DNA of 64,000 nucleotides from Burkholderia sp. Leaf177 (GTDB taxonomy: Bacteria > Pseudomonadota > Gammaproteobacteria > Burkholderiales > Burkholderiaceae), in the NCBI RefSeq assembly GCF_001424345.1, contig NZ_LMPF01000012.1, forward strand, positions 249,662 to 313,661. The letters are read 5' to 3'. The position numbers and the translations under genes were made by a program. Under the pieces are notes generated by a model. The model did not search any database, was not told where the DNA came from, and saw nothing but the letters and a program-made list of their open reading frames with translations. Below are positions 26,610-36,189 of this stretch, piece after piece; position 1 is the first letter of the stretch, and the number at the start of each line of letters is the position of its first letter.

Positions 26610-27557
26610 ATGCCAACGCCCCTGGTGCGGCTTGCATCGCTCGACTTGATCCGCGGCTTCGTTGCCGTGGGCCGGCGCATGAGCATCACGCTCGCGGCCG
26701 AGGACCTCTGTCTCACGCAATCCGCATTGAGCCGCCAAGTGCATGCGCTCGAGGACTTGCTTGGCATCGCGCTCTTCAAACGCGGTTATCGGTCGATATC
26801 ATTCACGCCCGAAGGCGAACGCCTCTTTCGCATCGCCGATACCGCCGTCCAGCAGTTGCAGGATGTATTCGAGACCCTGAATCAGCCACAAGGGCGGTTG
26901 CCGGTGACGATCACAGCGAGCATCGGCGTGACCGGTCTCTGGCTGTTGCCGCGCCTCAACCGCTTCCAGCAACGTCATCCCGAGCTTGATCTGCGCGTCG
27001 CGGCCATCGATAAAAACCTCGACTTGCGCGCGGAAGGAATCGATCTCGGCATCCGCTACTGCACCGCGGCCACAGCGCCGCCTGGCGCCGTGCGTCTGTT
27101 CGAGGAGGCGGTGGTGCCGGTGGCCCATCCTTCGCTCGGCCTGACCCGTCTCGACGACAACGCCCTGCTTCGCCAGAAGGTGTTGCTCGAATTCGAGGGT
27201 CCGCGCCGGCCGCTTTTGCGCTGGGCCGACCAGCTCGCGGCGATGGGGCTCGATGACGCGCATCCATCGGGAATGTTGCGCTTTAATCAATACGATCAGG
27301 TGATTCAGGCAGCGCTCGCCGGACAAGGGATTGCGCTCGGTCGAATTGCGCTGATCGAGCCCTTGCTCGCCGATGGACGCCTCATCGCGCTCGCCGACGG
27401 CACGGCGGGCCGCACGACCGCCTACGGATACTGGCTCTATCAAGCCGATGAAAAGCCGCGTCAGGACGTACTCGATGTTGTCGAGTGGATCCGATCGGAG
27501 GCACGCGAAGTCGAGGCCGTCGTGGAACGCATGCTGTCCGCGCAGGCCGCGCGCTAG
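26610..27557 (+). CDS. LysR-family regulator (GcvA-like)
   Basis: 315 residues. The N-terminal winged helix is 'LDLIRGFVAVGRRMSITLAAEDLCLTQSALSRQVHALE' (in part, residues 11-48). The effector domain has 'LDLRAEGIDLGIRYC', 'PVAHPSLGL' and 'AALAGQGIALGR', as in GcvA-type regulators. AAGGA lies 7 bases before ATG. It is divergent from the alpha/beta hydrolase and upstream of an MFS gene, so either could be its target. Confidence 0.88.
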   Translation: MPTPLVRLASLDLIRGFVAVGRRMSITLAAEDLCLTQSALSRQVHALEDLLGIALFKRGYRSISFTPEGERLFRIADTAVQQLQDVFETLNQPQGRLPVTITASIGVTGLWLLPRLNRFQQRHPELDLRVAAIDKNLDLRAEGIDLGIRYCTAATAPPGAVRLFEEAVVPVAHPSLGLTRLDDNALLRQKVLLEFEGPRRPLLRWADQLAAMGLDDAHPSGMLRFNQYDQVIQAALAGQGIALGRIALIEPLLADGRLIALADGTAGRTTAYGYWLYQADEKPRQDVLDVVEWIRSEAREVEAVVERMLSAQAAR

Positions 27558-27715
27558 CTTTTTCCGCATGCGCGCCATGCATGCGAACCATCCCAAAGTA
27601 TTGATTGAAGCGCGCGATTCTCCAGCATCTAATGGCTGGCAGCGCCGCGTCGTGCTCATGTGCTCGCGATCGACATAGCGGCGAACACACCTCGACCAAG
27701 CGCGAAGGAGATCAC

Positions 27716-28945
27716 GTGAGCGAACAAGACGATGCCTGGAACAAGCGCTGGCAATGGGTGATTGCAGGCGGCGTGGTGATGGGCGCCGCGTTGGGCGTGC
27801 GGCATGTGCAAGGGCTCTTCGTGATGCCGGTGACGCTCGATCACGGCTGGTCGCGCGAAACGGCCGGTTTCGCGCTCGCGTTGCAGAACCTGCTTTGGGG
27901 TATCGCGCAGCCGTTTACCGGCATGATCGCCGACCGCTTCGGTTCGGCGAAGGTGATATTCGCAGGTTTGCTCGTCTATGCGCTCGGCCTCTTCATGATG
28001 GCGTATGCGGGCACGCCGGGCGTCTACACGCTCGGCACGGGCGTGCTGGTTGGCATCGCGCTTTCGGGCTCGGCGTTCGGCGCCGTCTATGGCGCGCTCT
28101 CCCGGCTCTTTCCCGCCGAGCGACGCAGCTGGGCGCTGGGTGTCGCGGGCGCAATTGGCGGCCTCGGCCAGTTCTGCACCGTGCCGATAGTGCAAAGCCT
28201 GATGAGCCGCTTCGGCTGGGTATCGACACTCGTTGTGATGGCTACCGTGCTGATCATGCTTGCGCCGCTTTCGGCGTGGCTACGCGATCGACCCTCACGC
28301 CGCATGCCCGGCGACGCTCCGGCGCAATCCATGAGCGCGGCCGTGCGCGAAGCGCTCTCGCATCGCGGTTTCTGGCTCCTCAACATCGGCTTTTTTGCAT
28401 GCGGTTTCCAACTTGCGTTCATTGCGGTCCACATGCCGGCCTACTTGCTGGATAAAGGCTTGAGCGCGATCAACGCAAGCACGGCGCTTGCGTTGATCGC
28501 CCTTGCCAACGTGTTCGGCACGTACCTGTGCGGTTACGCGGGCGGTTTCATGCGCCGAAAATACGTGCTATCGGCGATCTACTTCATCCGTTCCGCCGCC
28601 ATGGCGGTGTTCTTTCTCGCACCGCTTTCGCCCGCCAGCCTTTACGTATTTTCGTTTTCGATGGGCCTCCTCTGGCTCGGCACGGTGCCGTTGACGAACG
28701 GACTCGTGTCGCAAGTGTTCGGTGTGCGTTATATCGCGACGTTGTTCGGCTTCGTATTTTTCGGGCATCAACTGGGCAGCTTTCTCGGCGTGTGGCTCGG
28801 CGGTTTGGTATACGAAGCGACTCACGCGTACGACTTGCTCTGGTATGGCGCCGTCGCACTTGGCGTTATTGCAGGACTGTTGCACTTGCCGATCGATGAC
28901 AAAAGCGTCGAGCAACTTCCCGGCTCGGTGGTACGGCCCGCATGA
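27716..28945 (+). CDS. MFS transporter (OFA/NarK-like 12-helix)
   Basis: 409 residues from GTG 27716, which has AAGGAG 6 bases upstream; the longer open frame begins in non-coding-like residues. About 12 hydrophobic segments are visible. The MFS loop 2-3 motif is 'GMIADRFGSAKVIFAG' and the central loop is 'SAWLRDRPSRRMPGD'. It resembles monocarboxylate or oxalate-type exchangers; the substrate is not defined. A small membrane protein overlaps its stop. Confidence 0.87.
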   Translation: MSEQDDAWNKRWQWVIAGGVVMGAALGVRHVQGLFVMPVTLDHGWSRETAGFALALQNLLWGIAQPFTGMIADRFGSAKVIFAGLLVYALGLFMMAYAGTPGVYTLGTGVLVGIALSGSAFGAVYGALSRLFPAERRSWALGVAGAIGGLGQFCTVPIVQSLMSRFGWVSTLVVMATVLIMLAPLSAWLRDRPSRRMPGDAPAQSMSAAVREALSHRGFWLLNIGFFACGFQLAFIAVHMPAYLLDKGLSAINASTALALIALANVFGTYLCGYAGGFMRRKYVLSAIYFIRSAAMAVFFLAPLSPASLYVFSFSMGLLWLGTVPLTNGLVSQVFGVRYIATLFGFVFFGHQLGSFLGVWLGGLVYEATHAYDLLWYGAVALGVIAGLLHLPIDDKSVEQLPGSVVRPA

Positions 28946-29124
28946 AAAACGTGCTGCACGCGCGGAGCACGGGAGTCGCGATAAACCCTGCGATGCTGCG
29001 TCGATTTCTGATCGCAGCCGCAACAGCGCTTTTTGCACTTCCGATCATCGCGTTGTGTTTTGCGGGTTACCTCACGTCCGCGGCGATGTTCTCCGTTCTA
29101 TCGGGAATCGCGTTTTGCGGATGA
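28942..29124 (+). CDS. Small predicted membrane protein
   Basis: 60 residues starting in the ATGA overlap with the MFS stop. Residues about 19-55 are hydrophobic ('LRRFLIAAATALFALPIIALCFAGYL') and form one or two membrane segments. Family unknown. Translational coupling suggests a partner or modulator of the transporter, although a chance frame is possible. Confidence 0.4.
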   Translation: MKNVLHARSTGVAINPAMLRRFLIAAATALFALPIIALCFAGYLTSAAMFSVLSGIAFCG

Positions 29125-29154
29125 GCAAAGCCAGTCAAGACAAAAGGCCTTTAG

Positions 29155-30039
29155 ATGAATACGAAAATCGGGTTTATCGGCATTGGCGCGATGGGCCAGC
29201 CTATGGCGTTGAACATGGCGCGATCGGGAATGTCGCTCGTGGTATGGAACCGTACGCCGGGAAAAACGAGTGCACTGGTCGCGGCTGGCGCGCATGCCGT
29301 CGATGATCCCGGCGATGTCTTCGAACACGCACTCACCGTGGTGCTGATGCTTGCCAATGACAAAGCGATCGACGCCGTTCTCCAGCGAGGCACGTCTGCG
29401 TTTGCGACGCTAGTCAGGGGACGGACCATCGTGCAGATGGGAACGGTGGCGCCCGAGTATTCGACCGTGCTGGAACGAGACATCAAAGCCGCTCAGGGAC
29501 GTTATGTAGAGGCGCCGGTATCGGGATCGAAAAAACCGGCTGAAGACGGTCAGCTTGTTGCCATGCTGGCCGGTGACCAGGAAGCTATCGACGCTGCCCG
29601 GCCTTTGCTCGAACCGGTGTGCCGTCAAAGCATTGAATGTGGCCCGGTTCCGAATGCATTGCTGATGAAGCTTTCGGTCAATCTATTTTTGATCACCATG
29701 GTGACGGGGCTCGTCGAGGCGTTCCATTTCGCCGAGCGGCACGCGTTGGACCTCGAGAAATTTGCCCGGATACTGGATGCCGGACCCATGGCGAGCAGCG
29801 TTTCGCGAGTGAAAATATCGAAGCTCGTTGGCAACGACTTCACGCTGCAAGCAGGGATAACCGACGTATTGATGAACAATAAACTGGTCGCCGATGAAGC
29901 GAGAAGATCGAGACTTGCGTCGCCGCTCCTGGACGTGTGCCACGCGCTATACGGCGAAACGCAGGCACTCGGCTTTGGTTATGCCGACATGATTGCCGTC
30001 ATCCGGGCAATCGAAGCGCGCAGCGACACACTTGGCTAA
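29155..30039 (+). CDS. NAD(P)-dependent beta-hydroxyacid dehydrogenase-like oxidoreductase
   Basis: 294 residues of the 6-phosphogluconate/3-hydroxyisobutyrate dehydrogenase family. Rossmann motif 'IGFIGIGAMGQPMALNM' (residues 5-21), then Arg in 'VWNRTPGK', which favours NADP. The substrate motif 'YVEAPVSGSKKPAEDGQL' and the catalytic Lys in 'ALLMKLSVNLFL' (about 172) are present. Candidate roles are a glyoxylate or succinic-semialdehyde reductase or a hydroxyacid dehydrogenase. Confidence 0.87.
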   Translation: MNTKIGFIGIGAMGQPMALNMARSGMSLVVWNRTPGKTSALVAAGAHAVDDPGDVFEHALTVVLMLANDKAIDAVLQRGTSAFATLVRGRTIVQMGTVAPEYSTVLERDIKAAQGRYVEAPVSGSKKPAEDGQLVAMLAGDQEAIDAARPLLEPVCRQSIECGPVPNALLMKLSVNLFLITMVTGLVEAFHFAERHALDLEKFARILDAGPMASSVSRVKISKLVGNDFTLQAGITDVLMNNKLVADEARRSRLASPLLDVCHALYGETQALGFGYADMIAVIRAIEARSDTLG

Positions 30040-30095
30040 GCGACCCGGGCCAAAAAATTGCCCTTCATTTGCACGACGCGCGAAGCAACGACAAC

Positions 30096-30935
30096 TCAAC
30101 CCCGCGCGGCCAGCGCCCGGATGCGGTCCGCGGTCGCGGCGTCTATCGCGGTGTAGACGATCAACCCGAGATCCGGCCGGCCATCGACTGAAAACGACGA
30201 ATATTCCAGCTCGATTGCTCCCAGTTCCGGGTGTCGCAAGCTCTTGGTTCCGGCTCCGTGACCATTCACCTCGTTTTCTCCCCACAGCGCTTCGAACTCC
30301 GGGCTGACCCGGCAAAGCTCATCCACGAGTTCATTGATCTCGGACACTGCACCCGCTCGCGCGGCGTCTGCCCTGAACGCGCCGACCACGAAGCGCGCGA
30401 TGGTTTCCCAATCGTGCTGTTTTGCCCGGATGGCAGGATTGCAGAACAGGAACCGCAGAATATTGCGCTCGTGTGCAGGCATTACGCTGTAGTCGGTGAA
30501 CACAACGGTGGCGGCACGATTCCAGGCAATGATGTCCCACGTGGCGGTCTTGATCAGGGCCGGGCTTGCATCGAGCGAATCGAGCAGGCGCTGCAACCGC
30601 GGACTGACGCCGGCAACCGATTTGTAGCGGACCTCGGGCGGCCGCCCCAAACCTAGCACGAAAAGATGTTCGCGCTCGGCCTCGTTCAACATCAATGCGC
30701 TGGCGATCCGGTTCAATACTTCCGGCGATGGCGCGCCGCCACGTCCCTGCTCGAGCCACGTGTACCAGGCCGGACTTATATTTGCCCGCTGGGCAACCTC
30801 TTCGCGGCGAAGCCCCGGCGTCCGCCTGCGACCCGAAAATCCAAGTTCGGACGGGTCAAGACGTCCACGACGGTTTCTTAAAAAGACGCCCAAAGAACTG
30901 GGTGTGCTGATCGGCATGAGAACCCTGTTAGTCAT
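30096..30935 (-). CDS. XRE-type helix-turn-helix regulator with MmyB-like ligand domain
   Basis: Up to 279 residues. The helix-turn-helix is 'LRREEVAQRANISPAWYTWLEQGRG' (about 43-67), followed by an MmyB-like PAS-type domain ('ALIKTATWDIIAWNRAA', 'NILRFLFCNP', 'DLGLIVYTAI') that binds a fatty-acid-like ligand in the family. ATG 30917, preceded by AGGG, is an alternative start six codons in. Divergent from the SDR gene 81 bases away, which is the usual arrangement for a regulator controlling its oxidoreductase. Confidence 0.88.
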   Translation of the reverse strand: MTNRVLMPISTPSSLGVFLRNRRGRLDPSELGFSGRRRTPGLRREEVAQRANISPAWYTWLEQGRGGAPSPEVLNRIASALMLNEAEREHLFVLGLGRPPEVRYKSVAGVSPRLQRLLDSLDASPALIKTATWDIIAWNRAATVVFTDYSVMPAHERNILRFLFCNPAIRAKQHDWETIARFVVGAFRADAARAGAVSEINELVDELCRVSPEFEALWGENEVNGHGAGTKSLRHPELGAIELEYSSFSVDGRPDLGLIVYTAIDAATADRIRALAARG

Positions 30936-31016
30936 CTTAATATGATGATCTCACTACTTTAATGGAATGAGAATTCGCCAGATAGTAGGCTCCTTACCAT
31001 CCACGGAGTCATCCAT

Positions 31017-31904
31017 ATGCGTATTTTTCTAACTGGCGCGACAGGTTTTATCGGATCGGCTCTTGTTCCCGAACTCATCGGGGCGGGTCACCAGGTGATC
31101 GGCGTGACGCGTTCGGACGAAGGCGCCCGGGCGCTCGATGCCGCCGGAGCGGAAGTGCATCGCGGAACTCTGGAAGATCCCGAAAGCTTGCGCCGTGGCG
31201 CAGAACAGGCAGACGCGGTCATCCACACTGCTTTCGACCACGATTTTTCGAAATTCGTCGAAAATTGCGAGAAGGACAGGCGAGTCATCGCCGCGCTCGG
31301 TTCGGCGCTCGCGGGCTCCGACCGGCCGTTGATCATTACGTCGGGAACCGGAATTGGCGCGGGCCCGAACGGCGAACCGGCGACCGAAGACGTCTTCAAC
31401 AGCAGCCACCCTAATCCGCGTATTGCGTCCGAACTGGCCGGAAATGCGCTGCTGGACGCCGGTATCAACGTGTCCGTCATGCGGCTGCCTCAGGTTCACA
31501 ACCCGTTCAGGCAAGGACTGATTTCGCCCATCGTCGAGATCGCTCGCGAAAAAGGCGTCGTGGCCTACGTGGGCAAGGGCGAAAACCGCTGGCCGGCGGG
31601 TCATCTTTCCGATGTCGCGCAACTCTACCGGCTCGCCGTGGAAGCCGGTGAACGAGGCGCCCGGTATAACGCGGTTGGCGAGGAAGGCGTGAGCAGCCGC
31701 GCCATTGCCGAATCGCTCGGCAGAGGCATGAAATTACCGGTTGTTTCGATCGCCCCGGAGGAAGCGGCGGCACATTTCGGATGGCTGGCAATGTTCGTCG
31801 GACTCGATATGCCGGCTTCCAGCGCTCTTACGCGCGCGCGTTTGAACTGGCATCCGACGGGACCGACGCTTATCGAAGATCTCGACGAAGGGCGTTTCGT
31901 CTGA
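31017..31904 (+). CDS. NAD-dependent epimerase/dehydratase-like SDR
   Basis: 295 residues of an extended/atypical SDR. 'MRIFLTGATGFIGSALVPEL' is the glycine-rich cofactor motif, with 'GVTRSDEGARAL' as the following strand. The usual active-site YxxxK is not obvious; the region near 'SSHPNPRIASELAGNALLDAG' occupies its place, so this is an atypical member such as a NmrA-like oxidoreductase. GGAG is 8 bases before ATG. Probably controlled by the divergent XRE regulator. Confidence 0.84.
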   Translation: MRIFLTGATGFIGSALVPELIGAGHQVIGVTRSDEGARALDAAGAEVHRGTLEDPESLRRGAEQADAVIHTAFDHDFSKFVENCEKDRRVIAALGSALAGSDRPLIITSGTGIGAGPNGEPATEDVFNSSHPNPRIASELAGNALLDAGINVSVMRLPQVHNPFRQGLISPIVEIAREKGVVAYVGKGENRWPAGHLSDVAQLYRLAVEAGERGARYNAVGEEGVSSRAIAESLGRGMKLPVVSIAPEEAAAHFGWLAMFVGLDMPASSALTRARLNWHPTGPTLIEDLDEGRFV

Positions 31905-31950
31905 TCGTTGCATCGTCGCACCGTTGCACGTGTCGTTTTGATCAAGCAGG

Positions 31951-32889
31951 TCAAAGCAACCGGTAGGCCAACCGCGCTGCCGCGCGCGCCGTGCGTCTGT
32001 CCTGGTCGAGCGACGGATTGTATTCGGCAATATCACTTGCACGCAGTTTGCCCGATGCATGTATCCGCCGAATCATCGCCTCGACCACCGACAACGGCAC
32101 GCCCAACACCGCGGGCGCCGACACGCCCGGCGCCGTGGAACCCGGCAGCACGTCGAGGTCGATAGTCAAATAGATATCGTCGGTTGCATCGATCAACTCG
32201 TCCAGCTGGCCTAGGCGTTGCGCCAGTTGCGCTTCCTGCATGTGGATATCGAGTACGTATTGAACGTTGAGCTGCCGTGCGCGTACGAACAACGCGGCGG
32301 TGTTCGCAAGATCGCTGATGCCAAAACACACATAGTCGAACGGCACGCCCCGTTCGGCGCAATCGCAGGCGATCTGATCGAACGGCGTGCCCGAGTTGGC
32401 AGGCCGCGTCTGCCGCAAATCAAAGTGTGCGTCGAAGTTGATTATCAAAAGTCGACGCTCGCTCGCGCTGCCCAGATGCGCTCGCAGACCACAATATGTG
32501 CCCCACGCGACTTCATGGCCCCCGCCAAAAACCAGCGGCCGGCCGCCGCGTGTGAGCACCGTGTTCACCACATGGCTCAGTTCGGCTTGTGCGCTTTCAA
32601 GATCGCCGTCGTTGCAAACTACATCGCCTGCATCGCATATGGTCTCGATCGCCTTCGCCGGCAAACCGGCCAGCGCACGCCGCAATTCCCTGGGCGCATG
32701 CGCCGCGCCGCTGCGTCCCTGATTCCGCGATACACCTTCGTCCGAACCAAAGCCGATGATCACCGGCGTGTTCTTTCCAACCGTCCGCTCGTGAAACGGC
32801 GCGACCTGGTTGAAAACGCGTCGCGTGTCGCCGGGTTCACCGTCGTCGGTACGGCCGCGCCATGCTTTTTCGTCGAACGGAAATCTCAT
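31951..32889 (-). CDS. hutG: Formimidoylglutamase (arginase family)
   Basis: 312 residues. Binuclear Mn ligands are visible: His in '[12 protein letters not shown]', '[10 protein letters not shown]' (Asp-His-Asp) and '[14 protein letters not shown]'. The N-terminus '[18 protein letters not shown]' and '[17 protein letters not shown]' are typical for HutG, which hydrolyses N-formimino-glutamate to glutamate and formamide in histidine breakdown. The ATG overlaps the stop of the ABC ATPase (ATGA). The remaining hut genes are absent from the window. Confidence 0.85.
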   Translation of the reverse strand: MRFPFDEKAWRGRTDDGEPGDTRRVFNQVAPFHERTVGKNTPVIIGFGSDEGVSRNQGRSGAAHAPRELRRALAGLPAKAIETICDAGDVVCNDGDLESAQAELSHVVNTVLTRGGRPLVFGGGHEVAWGTYCGLRAHLGSASERRLLIINFDAHFDLRQTRPANSGTPFDQIACDCAERGVPFDYVCFGISDLANTAALFVRARQLNVQYVLDIHMQEAQLAQRLGQLDELIDATDDIYLTIDLDVLPGSTAPGVSAPAVLGVPLSVVEAMIRRIHASGKLRASDIAEYNPSLDQDRRTARAAARLAYRLL

Positions 32890-33653
32890 GCGCGCGACAG
32901 CACCGCTTGCAGGAAAGCACGTGTGCGCGGTTGCGACGGTGCCGAAAATATTTCCGATGGCGGCCCGGCTTCGACAATCACTCCGCCGTCCATCACGACA
33001 ACCACGTCCGCGACTTCCTTGGCGAAGCTCATTTCGTGCGTGACGACGACCATCGTCATGCCTTCGCTGGCAAGCAGCTTCATGACCTGCAGCACCTCGC
33101 CGACGAGTTCGGGATCCAGCGCGGACGTGGGTTCATCGAATAGCATGACGCGCGGCTGCATTGCCAGCGCACGGGCAATCGCGACACGCTGCTTCTGACC
33201 GCCCGACAAACTCGCGGGCATCACATTCGCCTTGTGCGCCAGGCCGACCTTTTCCAGCAACGCGAGCGCAGCCGCTTCGGCGTCGGCCTTGCTCGCCCCG
33301 CGCAGCATCCGGGTGCCGACAGTAATGTTATGCAACACCGACAGATGAGGAAACAGATTGAACGACTGGAACACCATGCCGACTTCCGTGCGCAACTCGT
33401 TGAGCGAACGCTCTTTGAGCATGACGCCCTGGTCGACCAGACGATGACCGCAGATATCGATGGTGCCGCCTTCCGCTTTTTCCAGGCCATTGCAGCAGCG
33501 CAGAAAAGTACTCTTGCCGGAACCGCTAGGCCCGATGACCACGACGACTTGTTGCGGCTGAATGTCGAAGTCGATGCCGTTGAGCACGACGTGCGAGCCG
33601 AACGATTTGGTCAGCCCGCGAATCTGGACAATGGGTTGAGTTGAAGTGTTCAT
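32886..33653 (-). CDS. Polar amino-acid ABC transporter ATP-binding protein
   Basis: 255 residues. Walker A 'GPSGSGKST' (about 39-47), Q-loop region '[13 protein letters not shown]', ABC signature '[15 protein letters not shown]', Walker B '[14 protein letters not shown]' and the switch His in 'VVVTHEMSF' are all intact. This is the GlnQ/HisP type. It overlaps both the permease and hutG genes by four bases, so the three are coupled. Confidence 0.93.
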   Translation of the reverse strand: MNTSTQPIVQIRGLTKSFGSHVVLNGIDFDIQPQQVVVVIGPSGSGKSTFLRCCNGLEKAEGGTIDICGHRLVDQGVMLKERSLNELRTEVGMVFQSFNLFPHLSVLHNITVGTRMLRGASKADAEAAALALLEKVGLAHKANVMPASLSGGQKQRVAIARALAMQPRVMLFDEPTSALDPELVGEVLQVMKLLASEGMTMVVVTHEMSFAKEVADVVVVMDGGVIVEAGPPSEIFSAPSQPRTRAFLQAVLSRA

Positions 33654-34318
33654 TGCACCATTCCTCCTGCACGCAAGCGATGTTCGACGCGGTGAAGCGC
33701 GTAGTTCGTCGCCTGGGTCAACACGAGATAAACCAGCGCAATGGCCAGATAAACTTCGAGTGAACGATACGACACGCTGATGATTTTTTGCCCTTCATGC
33801 ATCAGGTCGTTAATGGTCAGCAAAGACACGAGCGCTGAGTTCTTGATCAACGCAATGAACTCGTTCCCGAGCGGCGGAATCATGCGCACGACTGCTTGCG
33901 GCAGAATGATTGCGCGCATGGCCTGCCCTGAAGACATGCCTATGGAGCGCGCCGCTTCCATTTGGCCACGATCGACCGACTGAATCGCCCCGCGCACGAT
34001 CTCGGACACATACGCCGCCGAATAAAGCCCGAGTCCCAAAACGCCGCACAAAAACGCCGGCAACATGATGTTGAACTGCGGCAAGCCGAAGAACAGCAAG
34101 AACAACTGCACGAGCAACGGCGTGCCGCGGAAGAACGTCAGATACGCGGTGCACAAGCCGTACACAATGCGGCGTTGCGGCGCGAGCCGTCCTATGCCGA
34201 TAAGCAATCCGAGCACGCAGCTCAGCAAAAGCGCGGCTGCCGTCACTTCCACCGTGGTCGCGGCACCGTGCGCGATGTCCGCCCAGCCGGCGATAACCGG
34301 CGAGAAATCGAGTTCCAT
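33650..34318 (-). CDS. Polar amino-acid ABC transporter permease
   Basis: 222 residues of the HisM/GlnP family. About five membrane segments are present. The loop '[28 protein letters not shown]' region (EAA motif, residues about 135-160) contacts the ATPase. No second permease gene is present, so it would act as a homodimer. Confidence 0.92.
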   Translation of the reverse strand: MELDFSPVIAGWADIAHGAATTVEVTAAALLLSCVLGLLIGIGRLAPQRRIVYGLCTAYLTFFRGTPLLVQLFLLFFGLPQFNIMLPAFLCGVLGLGLYSAAYVSEIVRGAIQSVDRGQMEAARSIGMSSGQAMRAIILPQAVVRMIPPLGNEFIALIKNSALVSLLTINDLMHEGQKIISVSYRSLEVYLAIALVYLVLTQATNYALHRVEHRLRAGGMVQ

Positions 34319-34333
34319 TTTGATGACTCGCGG

Positions 34334-35089
34334 TTATTGCGCGGTCGCGCCGAACCACTTCTTGACGATCGCCGCATAGGTTCCATCCGCCTTGATCTTC
34401 GCCAACGCGGTGTTGAACGCGGTCTTCAATTCGGGCTCGTCCTTGCGCACGGCAATCCCGTACTCTTCGGTCGTCAGTTGCTTGTCGAGCACTCTGAAAC
34501 CAGGGCGCGTCTTGGCGAGTTGCAGCGCGGCCGGCTTGCCGGTCACCGCGCCATCGGCCCGGCCGATTCCGACCAGGTCGAACATTTCCTGGTTCTTTTC
34601 AACTTCGACACGCGTAATTTGCGGGTAGTTGTCACGCAGGAAGTTGACCGACTTCGTGCCGACTTGCACCGAAACCTTCTTGCCGTTGAGATCGGCCACG
34701 GTTTTTATCGGCGAGCTGCTTTTCACCAGCGCCACCAGTCCGCCCGCGTAGTACGGCTCGACGAAATCGATCACCTTGCTACGCTCGTCGGTGATGTAGA
34801 TAGCGGAGATGGCGGCATCGAAACGATGTGCGATCAGCCCCGGAATCAACCCCTTGAAGTCGATGTCGGTCCATTCCACGCGCGTGCCCATTGTCTTTGC
34901 AAGAGCGTTCATCAGGTCGACGTCGAAACCGGTTCGCGCGCCATTCTCGCTGAACTCCATGGGCGGGAACGTGGCGTCGGTGGCAACGCGGATGACCGCC
35001 GGGGTTTGCGCCGAAGCGGTGCCCGGCAACGCAGACAATGTCGCGGCCAGCGTGAGGCACGTGAGAGCGAGCAGTCGTTGAAGCTTCAT
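34334..35089 (-). CDS. Polar amino-acid ABC transporter substrate-binding protein
   Basis: 251 residues from ATG 35089, preceded by AAGGAG at 8 bases; the longer open frame is unsupported. The signal peptide ends near 'GTASAQTPA'. Family 3 solute-binding protein: 'RVATDATFPPMEF', 'GFDVDLMNALAK', 'DAAISAIYITDERSKVIDF' and 'AYAAIVKKWFG'-like end. The ligand is unknown; the coupled hutG gene suggests histidine or a breakdown product of it. Confidence 0.92.
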   Translation of the reverse strand: MKLQRLLALTCLTLAATLSALPGTASAQTPAVIRVATDATFPPMEFSENGARTGFDVDLMNALAKTMGTRVEWTDIDFKGLIPGLIAHRFDAAISAIYITDERSKVIDFVEPYYAGGLVALVKSSSPIKTVADLNGKKVSVQVGTKSVNFLRDNYPQITRVEVEKNQEMFDLVGIGRADGAVTGKPAALQLAKTRPGFRVLDKQLTTEEYGIAVRKDEPELKTAFNTALAKIKADGTYAAIVKKWFGATAQ

Positions 35090-35133
35090 AATCAGAACTC
35101 CTTGAGGATTGGGACAGCGGTGGCTAAATTGGG

Positions 35134-35883
35134 TCAGTCGGTTTGCATGTGTGCGGAAATTGCACGCGCCGTTCGCAACGTGGCGTCGATAAACTGGTTT
35201 TCGCGGCCGGCCGCGCGCGTGGACGGCGCCATCAACGTAATCGACGCGCTGCTGCTGGCGGCACGTCCGGCGCGATGGTAAATGGGCACGCTCACGCCCC
35301 ACACGCCTGGATCGATCTCACTGTCGCTGACGGCAAATCCTTGAGCGCGAATCTGTTCAAGCTCGGCTTCGATTGCGGCGCGCTCGGCATCGTTGTTGTG
35401 AAACATGCTGTCCAGGACCTCCGTGCGCGCCTTGTCGGCCATGAACGCCAAAAGTGATTTCGCCGATGCACCCGCCTTCAACGCCACGGCGCGGCCCTTT
35501 TCAAACGAGCAACGCAGCGAATGCCTGCTGTCGATCATCTCGAGACACATCACCTGGTTGTTCACCGCGACGACCAGCCCGATGCTCTCCTGCGACAAGT
35601 GCGCGAGCTGCTGCATTTCGCTGCGGCTCGCCTCGACCAGCAGCGAGTTGACGTCGAACCCGAGCGCCAGTTGCAGACTGATTGGCCCCGGCGCGTAATA
35701 GCCCGCGTTTTCCGCAACGAAGCCCCAGCGCTTGAGCAACGCAATTTGGCGATATAGGGTGCTTTGCGCGAGGCCGGTCATGCCCAGCAGATCTTTCACG
35801 GACATTGCCTTGCCATGACTTGCGAGCGCGGACAGCACGAGCAGAACGCGTTCTGCGCCGGTGACACTCTTTTCCGGGTCCAT
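35134..35883 (-). CDS. IclR-family transcriptional regulator
   Basis: 249 residues with an N-terminal winged helix ('GAERVLLVLSALASHGKAMSVKDLLGMTGLAQSTLYRQIALLKRWG' region) and a C-terminal IclR effector domain ('VMCLEMIDSRHSLRCSFEKGRAVALKAGASAKSLLAF' region). It is the first gene of the transporter/hutG cluster and lies 44 bases before the binding-protein gene. A 7-bp inverted repeat upstream (35949-35967) is a candidate site for it. Confidence 0.88.
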   Translation of the reverse strand: MDPEKSVTGAERVLLVLSALASHGKAMSVKDLLGMTGLAQSTLYRQIALLKRWGFVAENAGYYAPGPISLQLALGFDVNSLLVEASRSEMQQLAHLSQESIGLVVAVNNQVMCLEMIDSRHSLRCSFEKGRAVALKAGASAKSLLAFMADKARTEVLDSMFHNNDAERAAIEAELEQIRAQGFAVSDSEIDPGVWGVSVPIYHRAGRAASSSASITLMAPSTRAAGRENQFIDATLRTARAISAHMQTD

Positions 35884-35926
35884 GAGCAGTTAGCAACGAA
35901 ATGGCGATGAAGAAGAATGCCGCAGA

Positions 35927-35967
35927 ATTCCCAAATTTCAAAAATACGATTCCCAATGGATGGGAAT
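35927..35967. promoter_or_regulatory. IclR operator candidate upstream of iclR
   Basis: ATTCCCA (35949-35955) and TGGGAAT (35961-35967) form a perfect 7-bp inverted repeat with a 5-bp spacer. A third half-site, ATTCCCA, lies at 35927-35933. They are 45-85 bases upstream of the iclR start, and AT-rich DNA surrounds them. The intergenic region 35884-36189 also serves the divergent dehydrogenase operon. Confidence 0.5.
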
Positions 35968-36189
35968 TTATTGAAGGGGTTTTCCCGATCGATGAAATAA
36001 AAATCGCCGGGAGCGCCAGCGACCAGGAACGCGATCCCGCGTCGGCCCGAAACATTACGCCTACCTTTCTTAAATCTTAATATTCTCAATTTCCGTAAAA
36101 GTGTTTATCGGAGGCCCGCGGCGCGCCTGTCAAAGTGGACGGTCATAATCCCACCCCTCAAAGACCGATCGCCATTTGGACACTCGATA

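Noticed and set aside
33962-35281. 439-codon + strand frame opposite the ABC transporter genes
   Set aside because: Composition is Arg/His/Gln-rich antisense of well-defined transporter genes on the - strand.
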